Below, in pieces: positions 24,372 to 32,166 of a stretch of 64,000 bases of DNA (the first letter of the stretch is position 1; every line of letters starts with the position of its first letter). The stretch spans positions 21,059 to 85,058 of the forward strand of contig CAZIGH010000018.1 in assembly GCA_964538625.1 (NCBI GenBank), in the 5' to 3' direction. The notes under the pieces are model-generated. The model did not search any database. It was not told the DNA's origin and saw nothing but the letters and a program-made list of their open reading frames with translations. Made by a program: the position numbers and the translations under genes. This DNA comes from JAEUHM01 sp964538625 (lineage in GTDB: Bacteria > Verrucomicrobiota > Verrucomicrobiia > Verrucomicrobiales > Verrucomicrobiaceae).

Positions 24372-25358
24372 ATGAGCGCCAAAGCGAAAGCCCATCTCTA
24401 TCGACAACTCGCCCAACTCATCGGCTCTGGCTTTCATCTGGACCGGTCGTTTGCGCTTTTGCTTGGCCAGCAGCCGGAGCACTCGGTGAAGAACCTGCTT
24501 CTCCAGCTCCAGGCCGGGGTGGCTGCGGGGCAGAGCTTGAGCGGCGCGGCCTTGAGGCACATAAGTCCGCTGGAGCATGCCATGCTTTCAGCAGGGGAGC
24601 GCAGCGGCAGACTGGCAGAGGCATGTGTGCATTTGTCTGACAGTTTTGAAGCAGACCATCGTGCTCGTGAGGCGGCCATCAGCGCGCTCATTTACCCTGT
24701 CATTCTGGCCCACGTGGGAGTGCTTTTGCCTTTGCTGACGTCGCACTTTCAGGCATCCCTGGCTGGGAACAGCATCGCCATTCTGCCATCGCTTGCGCTG
24801 CGCTGGGGCATTCTTTGGGTGGGCATGCTCGCGCTCGCCCTCTTGTGGCGTTGGGCCTCCAAGGCTGCGGAAACCTCGCCTGCAGTGGACGGCGTGCTCC
24901 ATTTCTTGCCCTGGATTGGCAAAGTCCGCAGCCACTGGGCGCTGGCGCGCTTCTGCCAGGTGTTTCACAGTGGGCTCCATGCAGCCATGCACATCGCGGA
25001 AGGACTGCGCACCGCCGGAGCTGCTTCACGCAGCGGCTCACTGCGCCATGGCGCAGACTCCGCCGCCCGCGCTGTGGAAGGCGGGCAAACGCTCGCCGCT
25101 GGACTGGCCAGCACGAATGCCTTTGGGAAAACCTTCGTGGATTCCATGCACGCCGCTGAGGAGGCTGGCACCCTGGATGCCGAAGTGCAGCGCTGGGCGC
25201 ACAGTGAGAAGGAGTTCGCCATCAGCAGCCAGCGCCGTGCGGCAGAGACCCTGCCCAAGGTGGCTTACCTGCTGGTGGTGCTCTATGTGGCCTCTGGCAT
25301 CATCCGTTTCTTCCTGGGCTACTTTGGCGAGATCACCCGCATGGGCGGCGGCGGATAG
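24372..25358 (+). CDS. Type II secretion GspF/PilC-like inner-membrane protein
   Basis: This 328-residue membrane protein resembles the platform protein of type II secretion or type IV pili. There are two GspF-type helical domains: FYRQLAQLIGSG-like (here LYRQLAQLIGSGFHLDRS, with LSAGERSGRLAEAC) and a second (ARFCQVFHSGLHAAMHIAEG, SMHAAEEAGTLDAEV), each followed by hydrophobic segments (about 120-175 and 300-320). It is shorter than classical GspF (about 400). No gspE or gspD is adjacent, so it may serve the scattered pseudopilins. The 3' end overlaps the convergent EamA gene by 40 nt. Confidence 0.8.
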   Translation: MSAKAKAHLYRQLAQLIGSGFHLDRSFALLLGQQPEHSVKNLLLQLQAGVAAGQSLSGAALRHISPLEHAMLSAGERSGRLAEACVHLSDSFEADHRAREAAISALIYPVILAHVGVLLPLLTSHFQASLAGNSIAILPSLALRWGILWVGMLALALLWRWASKAAETSPAVDGVLHFLPWIGKVRSHWALARFCQVFHSGLHAAMHIAEGLRTAGAASRSGSLRHGADSAARAVEGGQTLAAGLASTNAFGKTFVDSMHAAEEAGTLDAEVQRWAHSEKEFAISSQRRAAETLPKVAYLLVVLYVASGIIRFFLGYFGEITRMGGGG

Positions 25359-26209
25359 CGCCGGTTCCAAAGCGGCAGCGCCAGCACACTGAGAACGATG
25401 ACTCCCGCAGCGACGTAAAATCCGGCGCTCATTTGCTCGCGTTCGCCAAACACGGCCGCCGCAAGCAGGATGCCATACACCGGCTCGAGGTTGTAGGTGA
25501 CATTGATGGTGAAAACCGAGAGTCTGCGAATCAGCTCCCCATAGCCCGCGTAAGGCAGTACCGTGCAGACCAGTGCGAGCAGCAGCAGCCACACCGCGTC
25601 CATGCCGGCCAGGGCCTCCGGCAGCGCGCGCCCCGTGGCTAGCGGCAGCGTGAGCCAGCAGGCCACGAGCGCGCCGAGCATCTGCCAGCCCATCAGCACG
25701 GTGAAATGGTGTTTGTGTGCCAGACGCTTGTTCCCCACGGTGAAGAAGGCGGCAAACCACACGGCACAAAGCCCCACCGTGAACCCCTGCCAGTAGCGGA
25801 ACTCCACTTTGTAGATCATCCATACCGCACCCACAATCACCACACCCAGCGCCAGTTCTGCCCGCTTCCATCTCCGTGTGCCATCTACCAGCGGCTCGAT
25901 GAGCGAGCAGCAGATCATGAGCAGAGGCATGGCCGCCAGCGAGACGGTGGCGGTTGATAGTCTGGCAGAGAGGAAAAACAAAACCCAGTGCCAGCCCAGC
26001 AGCGCTCCCAGGCCCAGAAGTTGCCAGCGCTCTCGCGCGGGCAGGCTCAGTGGCACCTTCAGCAGCCGGGCCCAAAGGGCAAAACCCACCGCCGCGACAC
26101 CCGTGCGCCAGACCACCATATCCAGCGCCGGAAGCTGGATCAGCTTGCCCAAGATGGCCGTGAGGCTCCACAACAGAATGATGAGGTGGAGCTGGAGGTA
26201 GTCGCGCAC
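25319..26209 (-). CDS. EamA/DMT-superfamily transporter
   Basis: This 296-residue inner-membrane protein shows ten predicted hydrophobic segments in two similar halves, as in EamA-type metabolite exporters of the RhaT/YdcZ kind. Signature stretches are VVWRTGVAAVGFALWARLL in the first half and YNLEPVYGILLAAAVFGERE in the second, the latter matching the well-known EP-V helix motif near the C terminus. The substrate cannot be predicted. It is flanked by a convergent GspF-like gene whose last 40 nt it overlaps, and divergent from a secreted hydrolase gene. Confidence 0.88.
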   Translation of the reverse strand: MRDYLQLHLIILLWSLTAILGKLIQLPALDMVVWRTGVAAVGFALWARLLKVPLSLPARERWQLLGLGALLGWHWVLFFLSARLSTATVSLAAMPLLMICCSLIEPLVDGTRRWKRAELALGVVIVGAVWMIYKVEFRYWQGFTVGLCAVWFAAFFTVGNKRLAHKHHFTVLMGWQMLGALVACWLTLPLATGRALPEALAGMDAVWLLLLALVCTVLPYAGYGELIRRLSVFTINVTYNLEPVYGILLAAAVFGEREQMSAGFYVAAGVIVLSVLALPLWNRRYPPPPMRVISPK

Positions 26210-26281
26210 GGAGGAGGTCGGAAGAGGTGGGAGTTACGGCGGCTTGCGTCTTTGCGCAATCCCCGGCAGGATGTCTTTCGC

Positions 26282-27322
26282 ATGACTCGCCTCGCTTTTC
26301 TTTTTTTTATCAGTTCATTCGGTGCATCAGCACAGGTAACCTCCTTCGATGACCCTGAGCCGCAGGCTTACCGGCTCACCGCCCGCGCCTCCAAGCTGGA
26401 TCCCGAGGCCCGTGAACACCCTGAAATCGACTTCGTGTTTCAGAAAAAGGACAAACCTGCCGATGAACAGCACGGCTGGGTGGACACACGGGTGCCGCCG
26501 CAGGGCAAGTTGGTCATCTGGCTCATGGGGCACAACGCGGGGCTTTTCGAGCGGCTGAACAGCTACGGGCTGCACGCCATTCAGGTGCACTATGCCAACG
26601 GCTGGTTCGGAAAACTCTCCAAGCTCGCTCCCGCTGATGACACGACTTATCTCGGCCGCATTCGTCTGGAAGCCGCGACGGGGGAAGACTTCAGCACCGC
26701 TGTGGACATACCCAAGCCGGACGGCATGAAGCACCGGGCGCTGGTCTTTGTGAAGTGGCTTGCCATGGAGAACCCCGCCGGCCAGTGGCAGCAGTTCCTC
26801 AATGCGGATGGCACCGATTTGCGCTGGGAAAGAATCATCGTTTCCGGAGCTTCTCATGGCTCCACCACAGCGGCGCGCTTTGCGAAGCACCAAAAGGTAG
26901 ATCGTGTGGTCATGCTGTGCGGTCCGCGGGATCAAACGGAGACTTGGCAGTCGCTGCCTTCTGCCACACCGGCGAATCGCTTCTTCGGCTTCAGCCACGT
27001 GCTGGATGGTGGCTGGACGGGCGACCACTACTGCCGATCCTGGGAGCTGCTTGGGCTGCATGAGTTTGGCCCCGTCGTCAACGTAGATGGAGCGAAGCCG
27101 CCGTATGGCAACAGTCGCCGCCTCATCAGCGCCGCAGACGTGAACAATGACGCAGGCAAGGCCCACAGCGCCGTCACGCCAGGTAAGGCAAGCCCGGCAG
27201 ATACCCAGGGAAAGCTGCTCTACGAAGATGTCTGGCGCTACCTCTACACCCATCCCGTCGAACAAGTGGGTGCAGCCACGCCTCCAGACGCAGACTGCGA
27301 GAAGGATCTGAGCAAGAAATAG
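26282..27322 (+). CDS. Secreted alpha/beta-hydrolase-fold protein
   Basis: This 346-residue protein is exported (signal peptide MTRLAFLFFISSFGASAQ) and has a GxSxG nucleophile elbow in IVSGASHGSTTAARFAK, followed by a strand and Asp in LCGPRDQTETW. The second half contains GGWTGDHYCRSWELLGL. The fold resembles the BPSS1187-type family of uncharacterised secreted hydrolases. The start is the ATG at 26282; the frame extends upstream but without secretion signal. The Tat-exported propeller gene begins 11 nt later, suggesting that the two act together on an extracellular substrate, possibly an ester. Confidence 0.75.
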   Translation: MTRLAFLFFISSFGASAQVTSFDDPEPQAYRLTARASKLDPEAREHPEIDFVFQKKDKPADEQHGWVDTRVPPQGKLVIWLMGHNAGLFERLNSYGLHAIQVHYANGWFGKLSKLAPADDTTYLGRIRLEAATGEDFSTAVDIPKPDGMKHRALVFVKWLAMENPAGQWQQFLNADGTDLRWERIIVSGASHGSTTAARFAKHQKVDRVVMLCGPRDQTETWQSLPSATPANRFFGFSHVLDGGWTGDHYCRSWELLGLHEFGPVVNVDGAKPPYGNSRRLISAADVNNDAGKAHSAVTPGKASPADTQGKLLYEDVWRYLYTHPVEQVGAATPPDADCEKDLSKK

Positions 27323-27333
27323 AAGCCTGCACC

Positions 27334-28536
27334 ATGAAGCTCCCTCGACGCCAGTTTCTTCACGCCGCCTTAGCCAGTGCCGCAAGTGCCGTCTTTGCAG
27401 AGGAAGACACATCGCTGGTTGCCGCACTGACCCGGGAGATCGTCGGTGTGCCGCCTGTGCCCGGCGGCACCTGGTTTCACCCCCGCGCCTGCATGATCGG
27501 CGGGAGGGCGTTCATGACGCTGCAGCACATCAAAGGCTCAGACTACTTCGGCCCGGTGCACTGGATGACCTCGGAAGACCTTGGGCGCACCTGGACGGAA
27601 CCCGTTCCAGCTCCACCGCTGGGTTGGGAGAAAGTGGAAAACGGCCACGAGGCTGTGTGTGACGTGACGCCCGAGTACCATGCACCGACTCACAGCATTC
27701 TGGCGCTCGGCCACAATGTTTATTACCGCACCACCAAGTTCGAGAAGGATCAGCCGCCGCGCTGGCCTGTGTATGCCGTGTGGAGAGACGAGAAGTGGGG
27801 GCCTCGCCGCAAGCTGGAGTGGGAGGACCCTCGTGGCAGCTACATCTACTCCAACAACTGTGGCCAGCGTGTGGTGGCACAGAACGGGGATGTCATGATG
27901 AGCTTCACCTTTGGGGTCAAAGACAAGCCGCGTGCGGTCTGTGGCGTGCGTTGCAGCTTCGACGGCGAGGAGCTGCGTGTCGTTGAAACTGGCAATGCGC
28001 TCACCAACTCCACCGGGCGCGGTCTGCTGGAGCCTTCGGTCACCTTTTTCCAGGGCAAGTATTACCTCACCATCCGTGCGGAGGATGAACGCGGCTATGT
28101 CTCTACCAGCTCTGACGGTGTGAACTACGAGCCGCAAACCGCATGGGCTTGGGATGACGGGGAGCCGCTCAGCATGTCCACCACGCAGCAGCACTGGCTC
28201 ACGCACTCGGACGGGCTGTTCCTCGTTTACACCCGCAGGGACGCCTCCAATCTCAAAGTGATGCGCTGGCGTGCCCCGCTTTGGATGGCTCAGGTGGACA
28301 CGACCACGCTGCGTCTCGTCCGCTCCACCGAACGCACCGTGCTGCCGCTTGTTGGAGATGGTATCAACGAGCCGGACAAGGTGGCGTTCTACGGAAACTT
28401 CGGCGTCATGAACGCAAGCTCAGACGAGTCATGGATCACCGACGGCTCCTGGGCACCGAAAGACAACAACCGCGGAGACCTTCATCTCGCCCGAGTGAAG
28501 TGGACCAAGCCCAACCGCCTCTTCACCCCCGGTTAG
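27334..28536 (+). CDS. Tat-exported sialidase-like (BNR/Asp-box) six-bladed propeller protein
   Basis: This 400-residue protein carries a twin-arginine signal (LPRRQFLHAALASAASAVFA) and repeated propeller strands like those of the exo-alpha-sialidase superfamily: MTSEDLGRTWTEPVP resembles an Asp-box (S-x-D-x-G-x-x-W), as does YVSTSSDGVNYEP. Arg and Glu residues that could line a sialidase active site are present (VCGVRCSF, LLEPSVTF), but I cannot confirm the full catalytic set. Many Verrucomicrobiota and Planctomycetota paralogs are annotated only as sialidase-like. It follows the alpha/beta hydrolase by 11 nt and its last 4 nt overlap the convergent folP-like gene. Confidence 0.75.
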   Translation: MKLPRRQFLHAALASAASAVFAEEDTSLVAALTREIVGVPPVPGGTWFHPRACMIGGRAFMTLQHIKGSDYFGPVHWMTSEDLGRTWTEPVPAPPLGWEKVENGHEAVCDVTPEYHAPTHSILALGHNVYYRTTKFEKDQPPRWPVYAVWRDEKWGPRRKLEWEDPRGSYIYSNNCGQRVVAQNGDVMMSFTFGVKDKPRAVCGVRCSFDGEELRVVETGNALTNSTGRGLLEPSVTFFQGKYYLTIRAEDERGYVSTSSDGVNYEPQTAWAWDDGEPLSMSTTQQHWLTHSDGLFLVYTRRDASNLKVMRWRAPLWMAQVDTTTLRLVRSTERTVLPLVGDGINEPDKVAFYGNFGVMNASSDESWITDGSWAPKDNNRGDLHLARVKWTKPNRLFTPG

Positions 28537-29408
28537 GCCGTCGTTTGCAGCGCGTGAATCATCTTCGTGGCCTGCCATGCCGCACGCACGTCATGCACAC
28601 GGAAGACATGCGCACCACGCAGCATGCCAGACACAAGACAAGCGATGGTGCCCGCGTCACGCTCCAGTGGATCTGGCAGGTCCAGCACCTGGCCGATGAC
28701 CGTCTTGCGTGAGATGGGCAGAAGTACCGGACAGGCAAACTTCTCAAGCCTCTGCAGCTCACGATAAATGGTCAGGTTGTCCTCCCGCTGCTTTGCGAAG
28801 TCGATGCCGGGATCCAGAATGATCTGCTCCTTGGTGAGTCCAGCCGAGAGCGCCAGCTGGATTCTGGATTCAAAAAACCCATCCAGCTCCTGCATGATGT
28901 CCGCATACCCCACATGCGTATGAGGCACCTTCGGCTGGCCCACGCTGTGCATGATGAGCAGAGCCACACCGTGACGCGCACAATGTACGGCATTGTCTGC
29001 CACGGGCAGTGCACTGATGTCATTGAGGAGGTCCCCGCCCTCTGGCAGCACACGCTCCACTACGCCTGCCCGCCATGTGTTGATGGACAGCAGCGGCGGC
29101 CACACTTGATCCGCACAGCGCGGCGTGAGTTCGGCGTCCGTGAAGAGCGAGTTCCAGGCCCGCAGAAACGGCAGCAGGCGAGCCACTTCTTCGTCCTCAG
29201 AAATCGGGCCACGATTGGTCCTCGCGCTCTCGGCACCGATGTCGATCACATCCGCACCGTCGAGCATCTGCCTGCGAGCTTGGTCAAGCGCTGCGGCAGG
29301 ATCCAGCGTGCCATCACCACAAAAGCTGTCGTCATTGATGTTGACGATGCCCATGATGAGAGGGCGACGGGGAAAGACAATCTCCCTTCCTCTGGCGCGG
29401 AGGATCAT
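28533..29408 (-). CDS. folP: Dihydropteroate synthase-like protein
   Basis: This 291-residue TIM-barrel protein matches dihydropteroate synthase, which joins 6-hydroxymethyl-dihydropterin diphosphate to p-aminobenzoate. Recognisable motifs are IMGIVNINDDSF (usually IMGILNVTPDSF), IDIGAESAR (usually GGESTRPG), ILDPGIDFAK, SRKTVIG and FRVHDV. Some loop residues differ from the standard enzyme, notably TP and STRPG. I chose the ATG at 29408, which overlaps the PHP phosphatase stop by 4 nt (ATGA), over the start at 29423. A related pterin-binding enzyme is the alternative. Confidence 0.75.
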   Translation of the reverse strand: MILRARGREIVFPRRPLIMGIVNINDDSFCGDGTLDPAAALDQARRQMLDGADVIDIGAESARTNRGPISEDEEVARLLPFLRAWNSLFTDAELTPRCADQVWPPLLSINTWRAGVVERVLPEGGDLLNDISALPVADNAVHCARHGVALLIMHSVGQPKVPHTHVGYADIMQELDGFFESRIQLALSAGLTKEQIILDPGIDFAKQREDNLTIYRELQRLEKFACPVLLPISRKTVIGQVLDLPDPLERDAGTIACLVSGMLRGAHVFRVHDVRAAWQATKMIHALQTTA

Positions 29409-30223
29409 ACGCTGGCCTGCCATGTCTCGGGAAGGGGAACGATCTTACGCTCACGCTGGTGAAACCGCACCGTCTCAGTGTAACCCGCCGCACGCGCGGC
29501 ACGGAGAGCCTTGTCAAACTGAAGGCCCACTTCACCCGGAGCATGAGCATCAGAAGAGATGACGATCTGCACCCCGGCCTCAAAGGCCAGCGAGAGGAAC
29601 TCTTGGCTCGGATAAAGCTCCGCGCACTCCTTGCGCAGACCGGCAGTACTTACTTCGATGATGCCACCCGTGTCCGCCAGCGCCTGAATGGTAGGCTCGT
29701 AGTATTTCCTCAAATCTCCCGCAGGGCGCAGACCAAACTTCTTGGGCAGATCCGGATGACCGTGAAAGTCAAACAGTCTGCTGCGGACCATTTTTTCATA
29801 CAGCACCCAGTAGCGCTGCCAGATCTCCTCCACGGCACCCTCACCGCGCCAGCGGGAGAGATGCTTCGGGTCATCCACGGCAAAGCCTCCACCCACGTAG
29901 TGAACGGAGCCGATAAGGTAGTCGAAGTCCGCCATTTTGGCCTGTTGTTCGATCCAACCTTCGCCGCCCTCCAGAAAGTCACACTCCAGCCCCAAACGGA
30001 TAGGCAAGTCTGGGTGCGCCGCCCGCGCCTCCTCCACCATGTCGAGATAGGTTGGAAAATCGCAGAGAGCCATGCGCCAGTCGTCGTACTGCTCTGGCAT
30101 AGGATTGTGGTCAGAGAGGCCCAGTTCGGCCAGGCCTGCCGCCTTTGCCTGAGCGGCGTATTCGACGGGGTGTCCCACAGCATGGTGGCAGAGCGGCGTA
30201 TGAGTATGATAGTCAGAGAGCAT
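29405..30223 (-). CDS. hisK: PHP-family histidinol-phosphatase
   Basis: This 272-residue cytoplasmic metal-dependent phosphatase fits the PHP-type histidinol-phosphate phosphatase (HisK/HisJ). Metal-site motifs are SDYHTHTPLCHHA at the N terminus, GLSDHNPMP, LGLECDFLEG, YLIGSVHYV, DFHGHPDLPK and SSDAHAPGEVG. The substrate is inferred from the family. I start at the ATG at 30223, which begins two residues before the first metal motif; the frame extends upstream to 30325. The folP-like gene overlaps its stop by 4 nt. Confidence 0.85.
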   Translation of the reverse strand: MLSDYHTHTPLCHHAVGHPVEYAAQAKAAGLAELGLSDHNPMPEQYDDWRMALCDFPTYLDMVEEARAAHPDLPIRLGLECDFLEGGEGWIEQQAKMADFDYLIGSVHYVGGGFAVDDPKHLSRWRGEGAVEEIWQRYWVLYEKMVRSRLFDFHGHPDLPKKFGLRPAGDLRKYYEPTIQALADTGGIIEVSTAGLRKECAELYPSQEFLSLAFEAGVQIVISSDAHAPGEVGLQFDKALRAARAAGYTETVRFHQRERKIVPLPETWQASV

Positions 30224-30363
30224 GACGAAGGGAGCCACACCGAACCCTCGGGGAACGACTTCGCAAGATCGGGAATGAGGTCCCACGAGATAGGAAAAAA
30301 ATCCAGAATGGAAGTGACCTTGCATGAACGCCGGGACCAGTGTACGGTCGTAACGTTATTGGA

Positions 30364-30600
30364 ATGAGCGCCCCTGAAGAATCCAAAGACTCCCGTCAGA
30401 GACAGGCGGAGAAGATCGTGCATCACCCTGAGCAGTACAAGGTCTGCGAGGGGTGCGGCTCCATCGTGGTGGCCCGCGCAGTGACCTGCCCGAGCTGTCA
30501 CAGCTACCGCTTTGACACCACAGCGGCCCGCATTGTGTCCCAGGCACAGGCGCTCGCCCTGCGCAACCCGAGTTCCGTGCTCTCTTCAGACCTGAGCTAA
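30364..30600 (+). CDS. Small zinc-ribbon protein
   Basis: This 78-residue cytoplasmic protein has a Cys4 zinc ribbon: CEGC and CPSC separated by 12 residues (residues about 28-46). A basic, Gln/Glu-rich N terminus precedes it, and an Ala/Ser-rich helix follows (AARIVSQAQALALRNPSS). The function is unknown; short proteins of this shape recur in Verrucomicrobiota. It is divergent from the PHP phosphatase gene and followed after 94 nt by the metallo-hydrolase gene. The ATG at 30364 is preferred to a weaker TTG upstream at 30340. Confidence 0.75.
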   Translation: MSAPEESKDSRQRQAEKIVHHPEQYKVCEGCGSIVVARAVTCPSCHSYRFDTTAARIVSQAQALALRNPSSVLSSDLS

Positions 30601-30694
30601 CTGGGCGCACCGTTGCATTCCTCCTTGTGCCGTAGCACAAACGTCCTACCCTTGGCGTTTCCCTGCCCCTTCCGGGCTGGGGCTGCATATTGAA

Positions 30695-32053
30695 ATGAGG
30701 TTCCGCAATCTGACGCGCCGCCGGGAAATCGGGGCAAACTGTTACCTGCTTGAGTCTGCCGGGAGTCGGCTGGTCATTGACGCGGGAATGCACCCCAAAA
30801 TGGTGGGCATGGATGCGACGCCCAACTTGGCTGCGGTTCCCTTTGGCGAGGTGGACGCCGTTCTGGTCTCCCATGCTCATCACGACCACATAGGCGCCCT
30901 TCCCCTGCTCCAGCGACGCCTCCCAAATACGCCGGTGTACATGACAGAGCCTACGGGTGAGGTGAGCGCCGCCATGCTGCACAACTCTGTCAATGTGATG
31001 ACCAGCCAGCGGGATGAGCTGAACCTCACGGACTATCCGCTCTTCACCCACCGCGAGGTGGATGAACTCAAGCCCATGTGGACCTACGCGCCGCTCAGGC
31101 GAAACATCGAACTCCCAGGGGCAGATGATCTGGAGGCCACCTTCTACGATGCAGGTCACATTCTCGGCTCAGCGGGAATCATGGTGCGAGAGGGCGGCAA
31201 GTCACTCTTCTACACCGGGGACGTCAGCTTTGAACCGCAGACGCTTTCCATGGCGGCGGATTTCCCTGCCGAGCGTGTGGATGTACTCGTCATGGAAACC
31301 ACCCGCGGCCATCACGTGCGCCCTGCGGATTATTCCCGACGCGCCGAAAAAGAGCGTCTCGGAAGGCTTATCTGCGACACTTTCGATGCCGGCGGCTCGC
31401 TGCTCATCCCCGTCTTCGCGCTGGGCAAAACGCAAGAAGTCATGCTCATGCTGCACGAGCTGCATCAGCACGAGCTCATCCCCGAGATGCCGCTATTCAT
31501 CGGCGGCCTGAGCACCAAAATCACCATCCTGCACGACCAGTATGCGGATCGGTGGAGGAGGAACTACCCCGGCTTCAGCCTCTTGCGTGACATCGACATT
31601 CTGGTGGCGCAGCGCAAGAAGCGCAAAGAAATCACCTACCAGTCCCGCTGCATCTACGCCCTCTCCAGCGGCATGATGAGCGAGAACACCACGAGCAATG
31701 TCTTTGCCCAGAAGTTCCTGGACAACCCTCGCAACTCCGTGGCCTTTGTCGGCTACACCGACCCAGATTCACCAGGTCATAAAGTGCGCACCGCAAAGCC
31801 AGGTGAAAAAGTGCAGCTCGACAAGCGCCAGCTTCCCGTAGAAGTGAACGCCCGGTTGGAGAGCTTTGACTTCAGCGCTCATGCCACCCGGGAGGCCATC
31901 ATGGACTACGTGGCCAAAGTCTCCCCCCGCAAAGTGCTTCTCGTACACGGTGATGAAGAGGCGCAGCTTTGGTTCGAGGCCAGCATCAAGTCCGCGCTGC
32001 CGCAGACGGAAGTGATACGGCCTGATCCCGAGAAGTGGGTGGACCTCTGGTAG
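30695..32053 (+). CDS. Beta-CASP metallo-beta-lactamase-fold hydrolase (exonuclease-like)
   Basis: This 452-residue protein combines an N-terminal metallo-beta-lactamase fold with a beta-CASP domain, the architecture of CPSF73/RNase J-type RNA nucleases. Zinc-site motifs are VLVSHAHHDHIGALP (HxHxDH), FYDAGHILGSAGI and TGDVSFE. Later motifs include VFALGKTQEVML, IYALSSGMM, FSAHATREAIMDYV and VLLVHGDEEA. RNA processing or decay is inferred from the family. The Lhr helicase begins 113 nt later, so the two may take part in nucleic-acid maintenance together. Confidence 0.85.
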   Translation: MRFRNLTRRREIGANCYLLESAGSRLVIDAGMHPKMVGMDATPNLAAVPFGEVDAVLVSHAHHDHIGALPLLQRRLPNTPVYMTEPTGEVSAAMLHNSVNVMTSQRDELNLTDYPLFTHREVDELKPMWTYAPLRRNIELPGADDLEATFYDAGHILGSAGIMVREGGKSLFYTGDVSFEPQTLSMAADFPAERVDVLVMETTRGHHVRPADYSRRAEKERLGRLICDTFDAGGSLLIPVFALGKTQEVMLMLHELHQHELIPEMPLFIGGLSTKITILHDQYADRWRRNYPGFSLLRDIDILVAQRKKRKEITYQSRCIYALSSGMMSENTTSNVFAQKFLDNPRNSVAFVGYTDPDSPGHKVRTAKPGEKVQLDKRQLPVEVNARLESFDFSAHATREAIMDYVAKVSPRKVLLVHGDEEAQLWFEASIKSALPQTEVIRPDPEKWVDLW

Positions 32054-32166
32054 GTGCCACAAGCCCCGTCACCAAGGTGCCTCGGCTTTTCTTTGCACTC
32101 GAAACGCTTTGTTCTCGAAGTGAGAGATTTGCATAGCCAGCCGCTGGCCCCGTCGTAAACGCCTTC

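Noticed and set aside
30601..30694. Small RNA or terminator at TTGTGC/GCACAA
   Set aside because: A 6-bp stem with a tetraloop (30625-30640) exists but has no T-run or other supporting features.
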